64,000 bases of DNA from Nocardioides pini (GCF_026712185.1 NZ_JAPPUX010000001.1:496001-560000); one strand, 5' to 3'; numbered from the stretch's first letter, positions 23,164 through 32,200 are shown. The notes: generated from the letters alone by a model not told the origin. Numbers and translations are program-made.

Positions 23164-24185
23164 GTCCCGAGATCGCGCCGGTGGACCCGGCAGACGACGC
23201 CGCCTTCGCTGCCTGGCACCACGTGTACGGCGTCTCGGCGCGCCACGAGCTGGGCGAGGTGGCGAGCCCGTGGCAGCTCGAGGAGCTGCGGGCGATGATG
23301 CAGGGCGGCGGGACGCACAGCTGGTCCGGCGCGTGGTCGGCCGTCGCGGACGGGGTCACGGTGGGGGCGGGCTGGCTGCGGACGCCGCTGCTCGACAACC
23401 TCGAGCTCGCCGAGCTCGACGTCCACGTCCTGCCCGCGCACCGCCGTCGCGGCACCGGCTCTGCCGTGCTGGCCCACCTGGAGGACGAGGCCCGCTCGCG
23501 CGGGCGTCGCGTGCTGACCGGGCTCTCGGCGTGGCCGTACGACGCGGGGCCCGACGGCGAGGGCGCCGCGGGTCCCGGGTTCGCCCGCGCGCGGGGCTAT
23601 GAGCTGGCCCTGCCGGAGGTGCAGCGCGAGCTCCGTCTGCCGGTGGCCGACGACCTGCTCACGGCGCTTGCCGCCGACGCGGCCGGCGCCCATCCGGCGT
23701 ACACGCTGCGCTCCTGGAGCGGACCCGTGCCCGACGACCTGCTTCAGGGGTGGGCCGAGATCACCTCGACCCTCGTGACCGAGGCGCCCACCGGTGAGCT
23801 CGAGCTCGAGCCGGAGGCGGTCAGCACCGACGCGGTCCGCGAGCGCGAGGACACCCTGGCCCGGCAGGGGCGGACGAAGTACAACACCGTCGCGCTGTCG
23901 TCCTCCGGTGAGGTGGTGGCCTACTCCGACCTCGCCACGACCGTCCACGAGGCCGGACGCGCCTACCAGTGGGGCACGCTCGTGCGCCGCGAGCACCGTG
24001 GCCACCGGCTCGGCGTGGCGGTGAAGGTCGCCAACCTGCGGCTCCTGCAGGGCGAGCGTCCGGACGTGACCCGGCTGACCACGTACAACGCCGAGGTCAA
24101 CAGCCACATGATCGCCGTCAACGAGGCGCTCGGATTCCAGCCCGTCGCCCGGCTGGGGGACTTCCAGAAGAAGCTGGACCCCTGA
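23160..24185 (+). CDS. Tandem GNAT acetyltransferase, paralogue A
   Basis: 341 residues with two GNAT folds. The first has LDVHVLPAHRRRGTGSAVLAHLEDEARSRG (acetyl-CoA loop RRRGTG); the second has WGTLVRREHRGHRLGVAVKVANLRLL (loop EHRGHRLG). The C-terminus TYNAEVNSHMIAVNEALGFQPVARLGDFQKKL resembles the end of the product of the gene at 50229, so the two are paralogues. Tandem GNATs of this kind include antibiotic-modifying and mycothiol-synthase-like enzymes; neither role is shown. Coupled to the ABC-F gene by a 4-nt overlap. Confidence 0.88.
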   Translation: MSPEIAPVDPADDAAFAAWHHVYGVSARHELGEVASPWQLEELRAMMQGGGTHSWSGAWSAVADGVTVGAGWLRTPLLDNLELAELDVHVLPAHRRRGTGSAVLAHLEDEARSRGRRVLTGLSAWPYDAGPDGEGAAGPGFARARGYELALPEVQRELRLPVADDLLTALAADAAGAHPAYTLRSWSGPVPDDLLQGWAEITSTLVTEAPTGELELEPEAVSTDAVREREDTLARQGRTKYNTVALSSSGEVVAYSDLATTVHEAGRAYQWGTLVRREHRGHRLGVAVKVANLRLLQGERPDVTRLTTYNAEVNSHMIAVNEALGFQPVARLGDFQKKLDP

Positions 24186-24229
24186 CCGGACCCACGCTTT
24201 GGGGGGAGCACCGGTGTGTCCGACCTCGG

Positions 24230-24235
24230 CAGGAT
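24230..24235 (+). promoter_or_regulatory. Putative -10 element of the glycosyltransferase pair
   Basis: CAGGAT, 6 nt before GTG 24242; 44 nt after the preceding stop. Leaderless start of a second transcription unit. Confidence 0.35.
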
Positions 24236-24241
24236 GAGCGC

Positions 24242-25267
24242 GTGCTCAGGCCGGCATCCCACCTCCGCGACACGCACCCCGCCGCGCCCCACCACCTCCT
24301 GCTGGGGCCGGACACGCACGGGGTGACCCGCTACGCCGGCGAGGTCGCCGGTGCTGCCCGGGCGCCCGTCGTCCGCGACGTCGCCGAGCTCGTGCCGGGC
24401 GCTGCGGTGCACCTGCACCTGACCGACCGGCTCCTGGGCCGCGAACCGCGCGACGCGGCAGCGGTGGTCGAGCAGCTCGCCCGGCGCGTGCGCCTGACGG
24501 TCACGCTGCACGACGTCCCCCAGCCGACCGACGGGCCCGTGTTCGCGGCCCGCGCGGAGGCGTACGGCCGCATCGTCCGCGCGAGCCACGCGTGGGCCAC
24601 CAACTCGTGGCACGAGCACGCCCTCGTCGACCGCTGGAGCGCGTCGGGTGCCCGCGGGACCGTCATCCCGCTCCCGGTGCCCGTCCCGGAGAGCCTCGAC
24701 ACCCACCCCGGCCGGGCGGCGGTGGGCTCCGTCCCCACGGACCCGGTGGTCGGCGTCTTCGGCTTCGTCTACCCCGGCAAGGGCCACCGCCAGGTGGTGC
24801 GCGCGGTGGCCGCGCTGCGCCGGGCCGGGACGATGGCGTCCGTGCGGGTCCTCGGCGACGCCGCGCCCGGCCACGCCGACGAGGTCGAGACGCTGGTGCG
24901 GACGAGCCGGGCCCGCGGCGTCCCGGTGGAGGTCACCGGACGGGTGCCGGAGGGCGACCTCGTCGCCGCGCTGCGCGACGTCGCCGTCGGGGTGACGGCG
25001 CACCGCAACGTGTCCGCGTCCGGCAGCCTGAACTCCTGGATCGCCGCGGGCCGGCGCCCCCTCGTGCGCGACGGTTCGTACGCCCGGGAGATGGCCGCGC
25101 TCCGCCCCGGCACCCTCACCCTCTTCGACGACGCCACGCTGGTGCCGTGCCTCGATGCCGCGCTGCGCAGCCCCACCTCGACGTGGACCTCGCCCGCCGC
25201 CGACCTGGGGCCGCGGCTGGAGGACACGGCAGCCGCCTACCGCGCGTGGTGGGCGTCGGTCGGATGA
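24242..25267 (+). CDS. Glycosyltransferase, GT-B fold (GT4-like)
   Basis: 341 residues. The start LLLGPDTHGVTRYAGEVAGA resembles the N-domain glycine loop of GT-B enzymes; the C-domain has VVGVFGFVYPGKGHRQVVRAVAALR and EVTGRVPEGDLVAALRDVAVGVTAHRNVSASGSLNSWIAAGR, the donor-binding region in which the usual EGFG is replaced by NVSASGSL. This suggests a nucleotide-sugar donor but an unusual site. GTG 24242 is used; the stop overlaps the GT2 gene by 4 nt, so the two enzymes are probably made together. Confidence 0.82.
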   Translation: MLRPASHLRDTHPAAPHHLLLGPDTHGVTRYAGEVAGAARAPVVRDVAELVPGAAVHLHLTDRLLGREPRDAAAVVEQLARRVRLTVTLHDVPQPTDGPVFAARAEAYGRIVRASHAWATNSWHEHALVDRWSASGARGTVIPLPVPVPESLDTHPGRAAVGSVPTDPVVGVFGFVYPGKGHRQVVRAVAALRRAGTMASVRVLGDAAPGHADEVETLVRTSRARGVPVEVTGRVPEGDLVAALRDVAVGVTAHRNVSASGSLNSWIAAGRRPLVRDGSYAREMAALRPGTLTLFDDATLVPCLDAALRSPTSTWTSPAADLGPRLEDTAAAYRAWWASVG

Positions 25268-26538
25268 CCGCCCCGCCCTACGGCACCTCGGTGCCGGGCA
25301 ACCGGTGGGACCTCGCGCCCGCAGCCGCGGAGCGACGACGCGTGTCGGTGGTCGTCACGCACTTCGAGCAGCAGGCCGAGCTCGACCGCACGCTCGCGGC
25401 GCTGCGCCGCCAGACCCGCCCGCCGGACGAGGTCGTCGTCGCCGACGACGGGTCCCGGCACGCCCCCGACGTGCCCGCCGGCGTGCGGCTGGTCCGGCAG
25501 GCCGACGACGGCTTCCGCGCCGCCGCCGCGCGCAACCTCGGCGTGGCGGCCAGCACCGGTGAGGTGCTGGTGCTGCTCGACGCCGACACCTCGCCCGAGC
25601 CGCACTTCCTGGAGCGCATGGTGGCCCTCCCCGAGGCCCTCCCGGAGGCGCTGGTGGTGGGGCGCCGACGGCACGCCGACCTCGCCGGCACCTCACCGGA
25701 CGACCCGGTCGAGGACGTCGCGCCACCGCGCGAGCTGACCGAGCCCGCCTGGCTGAGCGAGGCGTACGCCGGCAGCCGGGACCTGCTCGACGCCGACGAC
25801 ACCAGCCACCGCTTCGTCATCAGCGCCGTCCTCGCGTGCAGCCGGTGGTGGTACGACGAGGTCGGTGGCTTCGACGAGACCTTCCGCAGCTACGGCGGGG
25901 AGGACTGGGAGTTCGCCCACCGCTCGTGGACGGCGGGCGGGCTGCTGGCGCACCGGCCCGATGCCGTCGCCTGGCACGACGGGCCCGACGCGGGAGAACG
26001 GGCCCACGACCCCGCCGCCCGCCGGGTCGAGACGACGGCGGTCGCCGACCGCACGTCGGCGCCGGGCACCACCTGGCGTGGGCTCGCGCGCGGCCCGGCC
26101 GACGTGGTCGTCACGTGCGCGCCGACCCTGGACGACACCGAGCTGCTGGTGACCGTCGACTCGCTGCTGGCCGCGCTGCCGCGCACCGTCGTACGCCTCT
26201 CCGAGCCCCAGCGCGAGCTGGTGGGCCGCGACCCGCGGGTGGTGGCCACTGACGCCTGCCTGCCCACGTCCGCGCGGGTCCACCTCGAGGTGCGGCGCGG
26301 CCTCCACGGGGACGCTGCGGCCTGGACGTCACTGCTCGAGGGCCTGGACGGCGGCACGGGGTCCCGCGAGGTCGCGGGCGGGTGCGCCGAGCTGCACGAC
26401 CTGCGCCTGCAACGCCGCGCCGCGCGCTGGGGGCGCCCCGACCTGGCCCCTGCGGGACCACCGGTCGCCACGTCCCTGCACCCGTGGTCGGAGGACGTGA
26501 CGCTGGCGTCGTGGCTCGGGGGCTGGGCGGGCGGATGA
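25264..26538 (+). CDS. Glycosyltransferase family 2 with C-terminal extension
   Basis: 424 residues. N-terminal GT-A domain: VSVVVTHFEQQAELDRTLAALRRQ, DDGSRH, ARNLGVAASTGEVLVLLDADTSP (DxD metal site) and GGFDETFRSYGGEDWEFAHRSW, the acceptor-side ED motif of the GalNAc-transferase-like GT2 branch. The last 150 residues (from about ADVVVTCAPTLDD) are a separate domain without a named family. Cytosolic, no membrane helix. Pair with the GT-B gene may build one glycan step each; product unknown. Confidence 0.87.
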   Translation: MTAPPYGTSVPGNRWDLAPAAAERRRVSVVVTHFEQQAELDRTLAALRRQTRPPDEVVVADDGSRHAPDVPAGVRLVRQADDGFRAAAARNLGVAASTGEVLVLLDADTSPEPHFLERMVALPEALPEALVVGRRRHADLAGTSPDDPVEDVAPPRELTEPAWLSEAYAGSRDLLDADDTSHRFVISAVLACSRWWYDEVGGFDETFRSYGGEDWEFAHRSWTAGGLLAHRPDAVAWHDGPDAGERAHDPAARRVETTAVADRTSAPGTTWRGLARGPADVVVTCAPTLDDTELLVTVDSLLAALPRTVVRLSEPQRELVGRDPRVVATDACLPTSARVHLEVRRGLHGDAAAWTSLLEGLDGGTGSREVAGGCAELHDLRLQRRAARWGRPDLAPAGPPVATSLHPWSEDVTLASWLGGWAGG

Positions 26539-26563
26539 CCCGGTCGCGTGCTCGAATGACGCC

Positions 26564-27358
26564 ATGACCACGCGCCGGGGCCTCTTCGTCGCCCCCTTCG
26601 ACGCCCTGGCCGACCCGCGGGTCGTCGGCGACCTCGCTGCGGAGGCGGAGGCGGTCGGCTGGGACGGGTTCTTCGTCTGGGACCACCTGCTCTACGGCGA
26701 CCGGGTGGCCGCGATCGCCGACCCGTGGACGTGCTGCGCGGCGATCGCCATGCGCACCGAGCGGCTGCTGCTGGGGCCGATGGTGACCCCGCTGCCGCGC
26801 CGCCGCCCGCAGGTCCTGGCCCGGCAGGCCGCCAGCCTGGCCGTCCTCTCCGGTGGCCGCTTCGTGCTCGGCCTCGGGCTGGGGGACGACTGGGTGGGGG
26901 AGTTCAGCGCGTTCGGCGACGAGCCGGACCCCCGCGTGCGTGGCCGCATGCTCGACGAGGGCCTCGCGGTCCTGACCGGCCTGCTGGGCGGCGGGACCGT
27001 CGACCACGAGGGGGAGCACCAGGTCGCGCGGGGCGTGCGGTTCCGGCCGGCGCCGCGGGTGCCGGTCTGGCTTGCCGGTCGCCACGGCAACCGGGCCCCG
27101 CTGCGCCGCGCGGCGTCGTACGACGGGTTCTTCGTCATCGGCCTGGACGGGCCAGCGGACCTCGACACCGTCACCGCCGATCTCGCGGCGCACGAGCCGG
27201 GCCCCGGCTTCGACGTGGTCGTCGACCTGCAGCCCGACCAGGACCCCGGGGCGTGGGTCGACCGCGGGGCGTCGTGGGTGCTCACCCGGATCGGGCCGTA
27301 CGACCTGGACCTCGACGACGTGCGACGGATCGTGCGGGCGGGCCCGGGACCGGCCTGA
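26564..27358 (+). CDS. LLM-class flavin-dependent oxidoreductase
   Basis: 264 residues, TIM-barrel luciferase-like fold. GWDGFFVWDHLLYG, LGPMVTPLPRRRPQVLARQAASLAVLSGGRFVLGLGLGDDW and VPVWLAGRH are typical. Such enzymes use FMN or F420 and act on small molecules; the FMN/F420 choice cannot be read. The C-terminus is short compared with F420-dependent members (about 330 residues). 25 nt after the GT2 gene. A TCGAAT hexamer lies 6 nt before ATG but is a poor -10. Confidence 0.88.
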   Translation: MTTRRGLFVAPFDALADPRVVGDLAAEAEAVGWDGFFVWDHLLYGDRVAAIADPWTCCAAIAMRTERLLLGPMVTPLPRRRPQVLARQAASLAVLSGGRFVLGLGLGDDWVGEFSAFGDEPDPRVRGRMLDEGLAVLTGLLGGGTVDHEGEHQVARGVRFRPAPRVPVWLAGRHGNRAPLRRAASYDGFFVIGLDGPADLDTVTADLAAHEPGPGFDVVVDLQPDQDPGAWVDRGASWVLTRIGPYDLDLDDVRRIVRAGPGPA

Positions 27359-27363
27359 CGGCT

Positions 27364-27412
27364 GGTCGAGTGCGGAGCCGCGCGGGGACCACTACCGCGT
27401 GCGCACTCGACC
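27364..27412. terminator. Inverted repeat between convergent genes
   Basis: GGTCGAGTGCG (27364-27374) pairs perfectly with CGCACTCGACC (27402-27412) across a 27-nt loop. The right arm lies inside the 3' end of the minus-strand gene. Possible terminator for the LLM gene. Confidence 0.4.
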
Positions 27413-28624
27413 GCGCAGGAGGTGGCGGGCGAGGGCCCACGACAGGAGGCCCGCCACCGCGGCGAGCAGGGCGCGGAGCGCCCAGGGCCACGGGCCCCGG
27501 TCCACGTCGTCGGGGTCGACGACCTCGAGGGAGCCGGCCGCCGACGAGGCGAGCTGGAAGCGACCGACGCCGTAGGAACCCAGATCGGTCATCCGCATGA
27601 GCGTGCGCGGCCCGGCTCCGTCGAGCGGCACGGCGGACAGCGTCTGCTCGTCCACCCCGTCGACGGCGAGCACCGCCAGCACCTCCGCCGGGCCCGCCCA
27701 GCCGAGCACGCGGCCCGGGCCGGCGAGGTCGAGCGGCAGGGGGTCGGGCAGGTTGCCGCCACGGCCACCGGCGTCGACGAAGGACAGGCCGGTGGGGGTG
27801 CCGGGCGCGTCGACGCCGGCCGGGGCGCTGACCGGCTCGACGGTGGTCACGGCGAGCAGCCGGCCGTCGGGGGACCACGCGGCCGGACCGGCGAGCACGC
27901 CCTCGACCTCCAGGTCACGCTCGCCCCCGTCCCGCAGGTCCACGACGGTGACGCCGCCGGACTGCTCGACGGCGATCTCGGAGCCGTCCGGGGAGAAGGC
28001 GGCCGCGGCGACCGATCCGCCGAGGTCGAGGACCTCGGCGGAGTCGGTGAGGAGGTCCAGCACCGCGACCCGGCCGGTGATCCGCCCGCCGGAGTAGGGG
28101 CTCGTCGGCTCGTCGGACACCAGGCCGGCGAGCGACCCGCCGTCGCTCGACCACGCCAGCGGTACGACGCTGCGCCCCGCGGGGAGGGCGTGCGTCGTGG
28201 TCTCGCCGGTGGTCAGGTCGACCACCACCACGTCCGGTCGCTCGGTGTCGTGGTCACCGACCGCCACGCGGCTGCCGTCGGGGGAGAGGAGCATGGGTGC
28301 CGGGTCGCCCTGCGTCTCGGCTCCGGCCCGCCCCTCGGCGACGTCGACGCGGCGGTAGGTGTCGCCGCCGGCGCCGAGGACGACCGCCTGGGGGAAGTCG
28401 AGGAGCTCGACGCCGTAGCCGTGCTGCCACAGCGCGACGACGGGTCCGGGCGGCGACGACGACACCGACCCGGTCAGGTGGGAGTAGTCCGCCATCACCT
28501 CCGGGACCGCAGGCACCGCAGGCGCTGCGGTCGCCGTCGGGCCGCCGCCCAGCCCGGTGAGGACGAGCACGGCCACGGCGACCACGGCGCCGGCGACGGG
28601 GGGCACTGCGGCAGCCGGGCGCAC
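27392..28624 (-). CDS. Membrane-anchored beta-propeller protein (WD40/TolB-like)
   Basis: 410 residues. A hydrophobic N-terminal segment (VAGAVVAVAVLVLTGLGGG) acts as signal, then propeller blades with LLSPDGSRVAVGDHD, AFSPDGSEIAVEQSGG and AWSPDGRLLAVTTVE. A C-terminal transmembrane helix (WALRALLAAVAGLLSWALARHLL) and an RGRVRTR tail place the propeller outside and the tail inside. Role unknown, perhaps a sensor or scaffold. GTG 28624 follows TAGGAT by 6 nt. Confidence 0.78.
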   Translation of the reverse strand: MRPAAAVPPVAGAVVAVAVLVLTGLGGGPTATAAPAVPAVPEVMADYSHLTGSVSSSPPGPVVALWQHGYGVELLDFPQAVVLGAGGDTYRRVDVAEGRAGAETQGDPAPMLLSPDGSRVAVGDHDTERPDVVVVDLTTGETTTHALPAGRSVVPLAWSSDGGSLAGLVSDEPTSPYSGGRITGRVAVLDLLTDSAEVLDLGGSVAAAAFSPDGSEIAVEQSGGVTVVDLRDGGERDLEVEGVLAGPAAWSPDGRLLAVTTVEPVSAPAGVDAPGTPTGLSFVDAGGRGGNLPDPLPLDLAGPGRVLGWAGPAEVLAVLAVDGVDEQTLSAVPLDGAGPRTLMRMTDLGSYGVGRFQLASSAAGSLEVVDPDDVDRGPWPWALRALLAAVAGLLSWALARHLLRGRVRTR

Positions 28625-28630
28625 GCCCGG

Positions 28631-28636
28631 ATCCTA
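28631..28636 (-). promoter_or_regulatory. Putative -10 element of the propeller gene
   Basis: Reverse-strand TAGGAT in the context GCCCTAGGATC, identical to the truA promoter context, 6 nt before GTG 28624. Confidence 0.5.
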
Positions 28637-28648
28637 GGGCGTACGACG

Positions 28649-29800
28649 TCAGCCGAAGGCGCTGATGCCCGTCTCGGCGCGGCCGATGATGAGCTTCTGG
28701 ATCTGCGAGGTGCCTTCGTAGAGCGTCATCACCCGGGCGTCCCTGAGGTACTTGGCGACCGGGAAGTCGTCCACGTAGCCCGCCCCGCCGTGCACCTGGA
28801 TCGCGTTGTTGGCCGCGCGGACGGCCGCCTCCGAGGCGAACAGCTTGGCCTTGGAGGCCGCGACGCCGAAGGGCTCGCCGCGGTCGACGAGGTCGGCGCA
28901 CCGCCATGCGAGGAGCCGCGCGGCGTCGGCGTCGAGGGAGATCCCGGCGATGAGGTCCTGCACCAGCTGGAACGACGCGATGGGCCTGCCGAACTGCGTG
29001 CGCTCCCGGGCGTAGGCCACCGAGGCCTCGAGGCAGCCCTGCACGATCCCGACACAGCCGGACGCGACCGCGAGCCGGCCCTTGTCGAGCGTGCCCATCG
29101 CGATCCTGAACCCCCGTCCGACCTCGCCGAGGCGCGCGGAGTCCGGGACGCGCACGCCGGACAGGAAGAGCTCGGCCGTGGCCTGGCCGCGCAGCCCGAG
29201 CTTGTTGGTGATCTCGCGGGCCTCGAAGCCGGGGGAGTCGGTCGGGACGAGGAACGCCGTGACGCCCTGCGGGCCGTCGTCGCTCGTGCGGGCGAACACG
29301 AGCGCCACGTCGGCCCAGGTGCCGTTGGTGATGAAGAGCTTCTGGCCGTCGATCACCCAGTCCGAGCCGTCGCGGACCGCCCGCGAGGTGAGGTTGCCGG
29401 CGTCGGACCCGGTGCCGGGCTCGGTCAGGCCGAAGCAGCCGAGGGCGGTGGCGGAGGCGAGGCGGGGCAGCCACTCCTGCTTCTGCTCCTCGGTCCCGTG
29501 GTCGAGGACCGACTTGCCGACGAGCCCGCTGCTCACCGACACGATGCCGCGGAGCGCGGAGTCGGCCCGGCCGAGCTCCTCCATGGCGAGGGAGTAGGTG
29601 ACGTAGTCGCCGCCGACGCCGCCGTACTCCTCGGGGATGGTGAGGCCGAAGAACCCCAGCTCGGCCATCTTGGGCACGATCGCGAGGTCGACCGACTCCT
29701 CGTGGTCCCACCGCATCCGGTGCGGGACGGCCTCGCGCTCGAGGAAGTCGCGGGCGAGGTCGCGGAAGGCCTGCTGCTCCTCGGTGAGCGAGAGGTCCAT
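28649..29800 (-). CDS. Acyl-CoA dehydrogenase, canonical
   Basis: 383 residues. LTEEQQAFRDLARDFLERE, CFGLTEPGTGSDAGNLTSRA (FAD/substrate loop), KLFITNGTWADVALVFART, RTQFGRPIASFQLVQD and the catalytic LYEGTSQIQKLIIGRA with Glu in the YEG position. The full set supports a functional short/branched-chain-type dehydrogenase passing electrons to ETF. ATG 29800 overlaps the previous stop (TGATG). Third gene of a three-dehydrogenase operon. Confidence 0.95.
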   Translation of the reverse strand: MDLSLTEEQQAFRDLARDFLEREAVPHRMRWDHEESVDLAIVPKMAELGFFGLTIPEEYGGVGGDYVTYSLAMEELGRADSALRGIVSVSSGLVGKSVLDHGTEEQKQEWLPRLASATALGCFGLTEPGTGSDAGNLTSRAVRDGSDWVIDGQKLFITNGTWADVALVFARTSDDGPQGVTAFLVPTDSPGFEAREITNKLGLRGQATAELFLSGVRVPDSARLGEVGRGFRIAMGTLDKGRLAVASGCVGIVQGCLEASVAYARERTQFGRPIASFQLVQDLIAGISLDADAARLLAWRCADLVDRGEPFGVAASKAKLFASEAAVRAANNAIQVHGGAGYVDDFPVAKYLRDARVMTLYEGTSQIQKLIIGRAETGISAFG

Positions 29801-30939
29801 CAGACGGCGTCCACCATCTCGTGGTCCGTGACGCGGGAGGCGAGCCGCGTGAGGTGGTGACCGGCGTTGCCGAGCCACTGCTCGAGCACGGTGAGGTGGG
29901 CGGTGCCGACCCCGACGGCGTACTCCGCGGTCATGCCGATGCCGCCGTGCAGCTGGATCGCCTCCTGCCCGATGTGGCGGGCCGCCCGCGCGACCTGGAG
30001 CCCGACCCGGTCGGCGGCGTCGGCCACCGCCTCGCGGTCGCCGCCCGCGATCGTCATCGTCGCCCAGTCGACGGTGCTGTGGGCGAGCTCCAGCGAGACG
30101 TACATGTCGGCGGCCCGGAACGTGAGCGCCTGGAAGGTGTTGAGGGTGACGCCGAACTGCTTGCGGCTCTTGAGGTAGTCGGTGGTGGCGCGCACCTGGC
30201 TCTGCATCACCCCGAGGGCCTGGTTGGCGCCCATGATCCGGGTCAGGTCGCTGATCGTGGCGATGCTGGGCGTCACGTCGCGGCCGGGGTCGCCCAGCGG
30301 CGTGGCGGCGCTGCCGTCGAAGCGGACCGTCGCCGCCCGGGTGAGGTCCGCGGCGGCGTAGCCCGACCGGGTCACGTCGGCGGCCTCGACGACGAAGACG
30401 CCGGTCCCGGCGTCGTCGGGCAGCGCAGCGGTCACGACGAGCACGTCGGCGGACTTGCCGGCCACGACCGGGTCGGCGACGCCGTCGAGGGTCCAGCTGC
30501 CGTCGGAGACGGAGGCGCGCACACCGTCCGCGCCGGAGGACCAGCGGCCGCCGGGTGAGGTGTCGGCCGCGGCGAGCACGACCTCGCCGGCGCTGAGGCG
30601 GCCGAGGAGGTCGCCCTTCTGCTCGGCGGTCCCGATGGCGGCCACGAGGCCGCCGGCGTGCACGACCGCCGCGAGGTAGGGCTCCGGCGCGAGCACGCGG
30701 CCGAGCTCCTGGCACACGATCCCGATCTCGACGGGACCGGCGCCGACGCCACCGTCGGCCTCGCTGAACGGCAGCCCGAGGACGCCCATCTCGGCCAGCC
30801 GGCCCCACAGGGCGCGGTCGAACCCGGGGTCGTCGGCCACCGTGCGGCGCCGTGCGTCGTGGTCGGCGTACGCCGTCGCGAGCAGCCCGCGGACGGCCTC
30901 GCGCAGCGCCTGCTGCTCGTCGTCGTAGGTGAAGTCCAT
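29800..30939 (-). CDS. Acyl-CoA dehydrogenase-like subunit without catalytic Glu
   Basis: 379 residues. Shares the ACAD fold (DEQQALREAVRGLLA; RKQFGVTLNTFQALTFRAADMYV; IQLHGGIGMTAEYAVG), but the C-terminus HGGIGMTAEYAVGVGTAHLTVLEQWLG lacks the YEGTSQIQ motif. In actinobacteria such subunits often pair with a second ACAD in alpha2-beta2 enzymes that act on bulky CoA thioesters, for example steroid side chains. ATG 30939 is 11 nt after the next upstream gene. Pairing with that gene is inferred. Confidence 0.87.
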   Translation of the reverse strand: MDFTYDDEQQALREAVRGLLATAYADHDARRRTVADDPGFDRALWGRLAEMGVLGLPFSEADGGVGAGPVEIGIVCQELGRVLAPEPYLAAVVHAGGLVAAIGTAEQKGDLLGRLSAGEVVLAAADTSPGGRWSSGADGVRASVSDGSWTLDGVADPVVAGKSADVLVVTAALPDDAGTGVFVVEAADVTRSGYAAADLTRAATVRFDGSAATPLGDPGRDVTPSIATISDLTRIMGANQALGVMQSQVRATTDYLKSRKQFGVTLNTFQALTFRAADMYVSLELAHSTVDWATMTIAGGDREAVADAADRVGLQVARAARHIGQEAIQLHGGIGMTAEYAVGVGTAHLTVLEQWLGNAGHHLTRLASRVTDHEMVDAV

Positions 30940-30950
30940 GTCGTCGCCCC

Positions 30951-32102
30951 TCAGAGTCCCAGGATCGTGCGGCTGATGATCTGGCGCTGGATCTCGTTCG
31001 ACCCGCCGTAGATCGAGGCCTTGCGCAGGTTCAGGTAGGTCGGCGCCGACCGTCGGGCCCACCCCTCCTGCGGCGAGTCGTCCCCGGCGCGGGCAGCGAG
31101 CGAGCCCGGTCCGGCCAGGTCGAGGGCGAGCTCGCTCACGGCCTGCTGGAGCTCGGTGCCGCGCAGCTTGAGCACCGACGAGGCGGGGTGCGGGGCCCCG
31201 TCGGACGAGTGCGCCACCACGCGCAGCGCCGTGAGCTCGAGGGCGAGCAGCTCGGTCTCGAGCTCGGCGACCCGGGCGCGCACCAGCGGGTCGTCCAGCA
31301 GGGCACCCGCGTTGGCCTTCACCGCGGCCAGCGCCCGCTTGGTCGCTCCCACGGGTGCGACGCCGACCCGCTCGTTGCCGAGCAGGAACTTGGCGATGGT
31401 CCATCCGCCGTTGAGCTCCCCGACCAGCAGGTCGCCCGGCACCCGCACGTCGGAGAACCACACCTCGTTGACCTCGTGGCCGCCGTCGATGAGCTCGATC
31501 GGCCGCACCTCGACCCCCGGCGTGGTCATGTCGATGAGCAGCATCGAGATGCCGGCCTGCTTCTTCACCTCGGGGTCGGTGCGCACGAGGGTGAAGATCC
31601 AGTCGCCGTGCTGGCCCAGCGTGGTCCACGTCTTCTGGCCGTTGACGACCCAGTCGTCGCCGTCGCGCACCGCGGTCGTGCGGAGGGAGGCGAGGTCGGA
31701 GCCGGCGTCGGGCTCGGAGAAGCCCTGGGACCACCAGATGTCCAGGTTGGCGGTCGCGGGGAGGAAGCGCTCCTTCTGCTCCTGGGTGCCGAAGTGGGCG
31801 ATGACCGGCCCGATCATGGAGGCGTTGAAGGCCAGCGGGATGGGCACTCCGGCGCGCTGCATCTCCTCGTGCCACAGGTGCCGCTGGAGCTCGGTCCAGT
31901 CCTGGCCGCCCCACTCGACGGGCCAGTGCGGCACGGCGAGGCCCTCGGCGTTGAGGGTCCGCTGCGCCTCGACGATCTGGTCGCGGGTGAGGTGGCGCCC
32001 CTCGAGGACCGTGTCACGGATCTCCTGCGACACCTTGGTCGTGAAGAACTCGCGCATCCGCGTCCGGAACTCCGCGTCTGCGGGACTGAGCTCGAGCTGC
32101 AT
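30951..32102 (-). CDS. Acyl-CoA dehydrogenase, probable partner subunit
   Basis: 383 residues. LSPADAEFRTRMREFF, WSQGFSEPDAGSDLASLRT, VNGQKTWTTLGQHGDW and LRKASIYGGSNEIQRQIISRTIL. The GSNEIQRQIISR close is typical of FadE-type ACADs in heterotetramers, with Gly in the YEG place, so the catalytic base is not at the usual position here. First gene of the operon; strong SD GAGGAG before ATG 32102. The substrate class, perhaps a steroid or branched acyl-CoA, is not determined. Confidence 0.9.
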   Translation of the reverse strand: MQLELSPADAEFRTRMREFFTTKVSQEIRDTVLEGRHLTRDQIVEAQRTLNAEGLAVPHWPVEWGGQDWTELQRHLWHEEMQRAGVPIPLAFNASMIGPVIAHFGTQEQKERFLPATANLDIWWSQGFSEPDAGSDLASLRTTAVRDGDDWVVNGQKTWTTLGQHGDWIFTLVRTDPEVKKQAGISMLLIDMTTPGVEVRPIELIDGGHEVNEVWFSDVRVPGDLLVGELNGGWTIAKFLLGNERVGVAPVGATKRALAAVKANAGALLDDPLVRARVAELETELLALELTALRVVAHSSDGAPHPASSVLKLRGTELQQAVSELALDLAGPGSLAARAGDDSPQEGWARRSAPTYLNLRKASIYGGSNEIQRQIISRTILGL

Positions 32103-32140
32103 GTGACTCCTCGGGTCGGGGTCCGGGCGCGCACGGAAGA

Positions 32141-32173
32141 GGGCCGGCCGCACCATCATGGCGCGGCCGGCCC
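32141..32173 (-). terminator. Terminator of the HtrA gene
   Basis: Perfect 11-bp stem GGGCCGGCCGC / GCGGCCGGCCC with an 11-nt loop, 27 nt after the HtrA stop on the minus strand and ahead of the acyl-CoA dehydrogenase operon. Confidence 0.7.
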
Positions 32174-32200
32174 AACCCGGCGAGCGGACCCGGTCCCGGC

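Noticed and set aside
27422..29860. Plus-strand 812-codon frame
   Set aside because: Lies opposite the propeller and acyl-CoA dehydrogenase genes.
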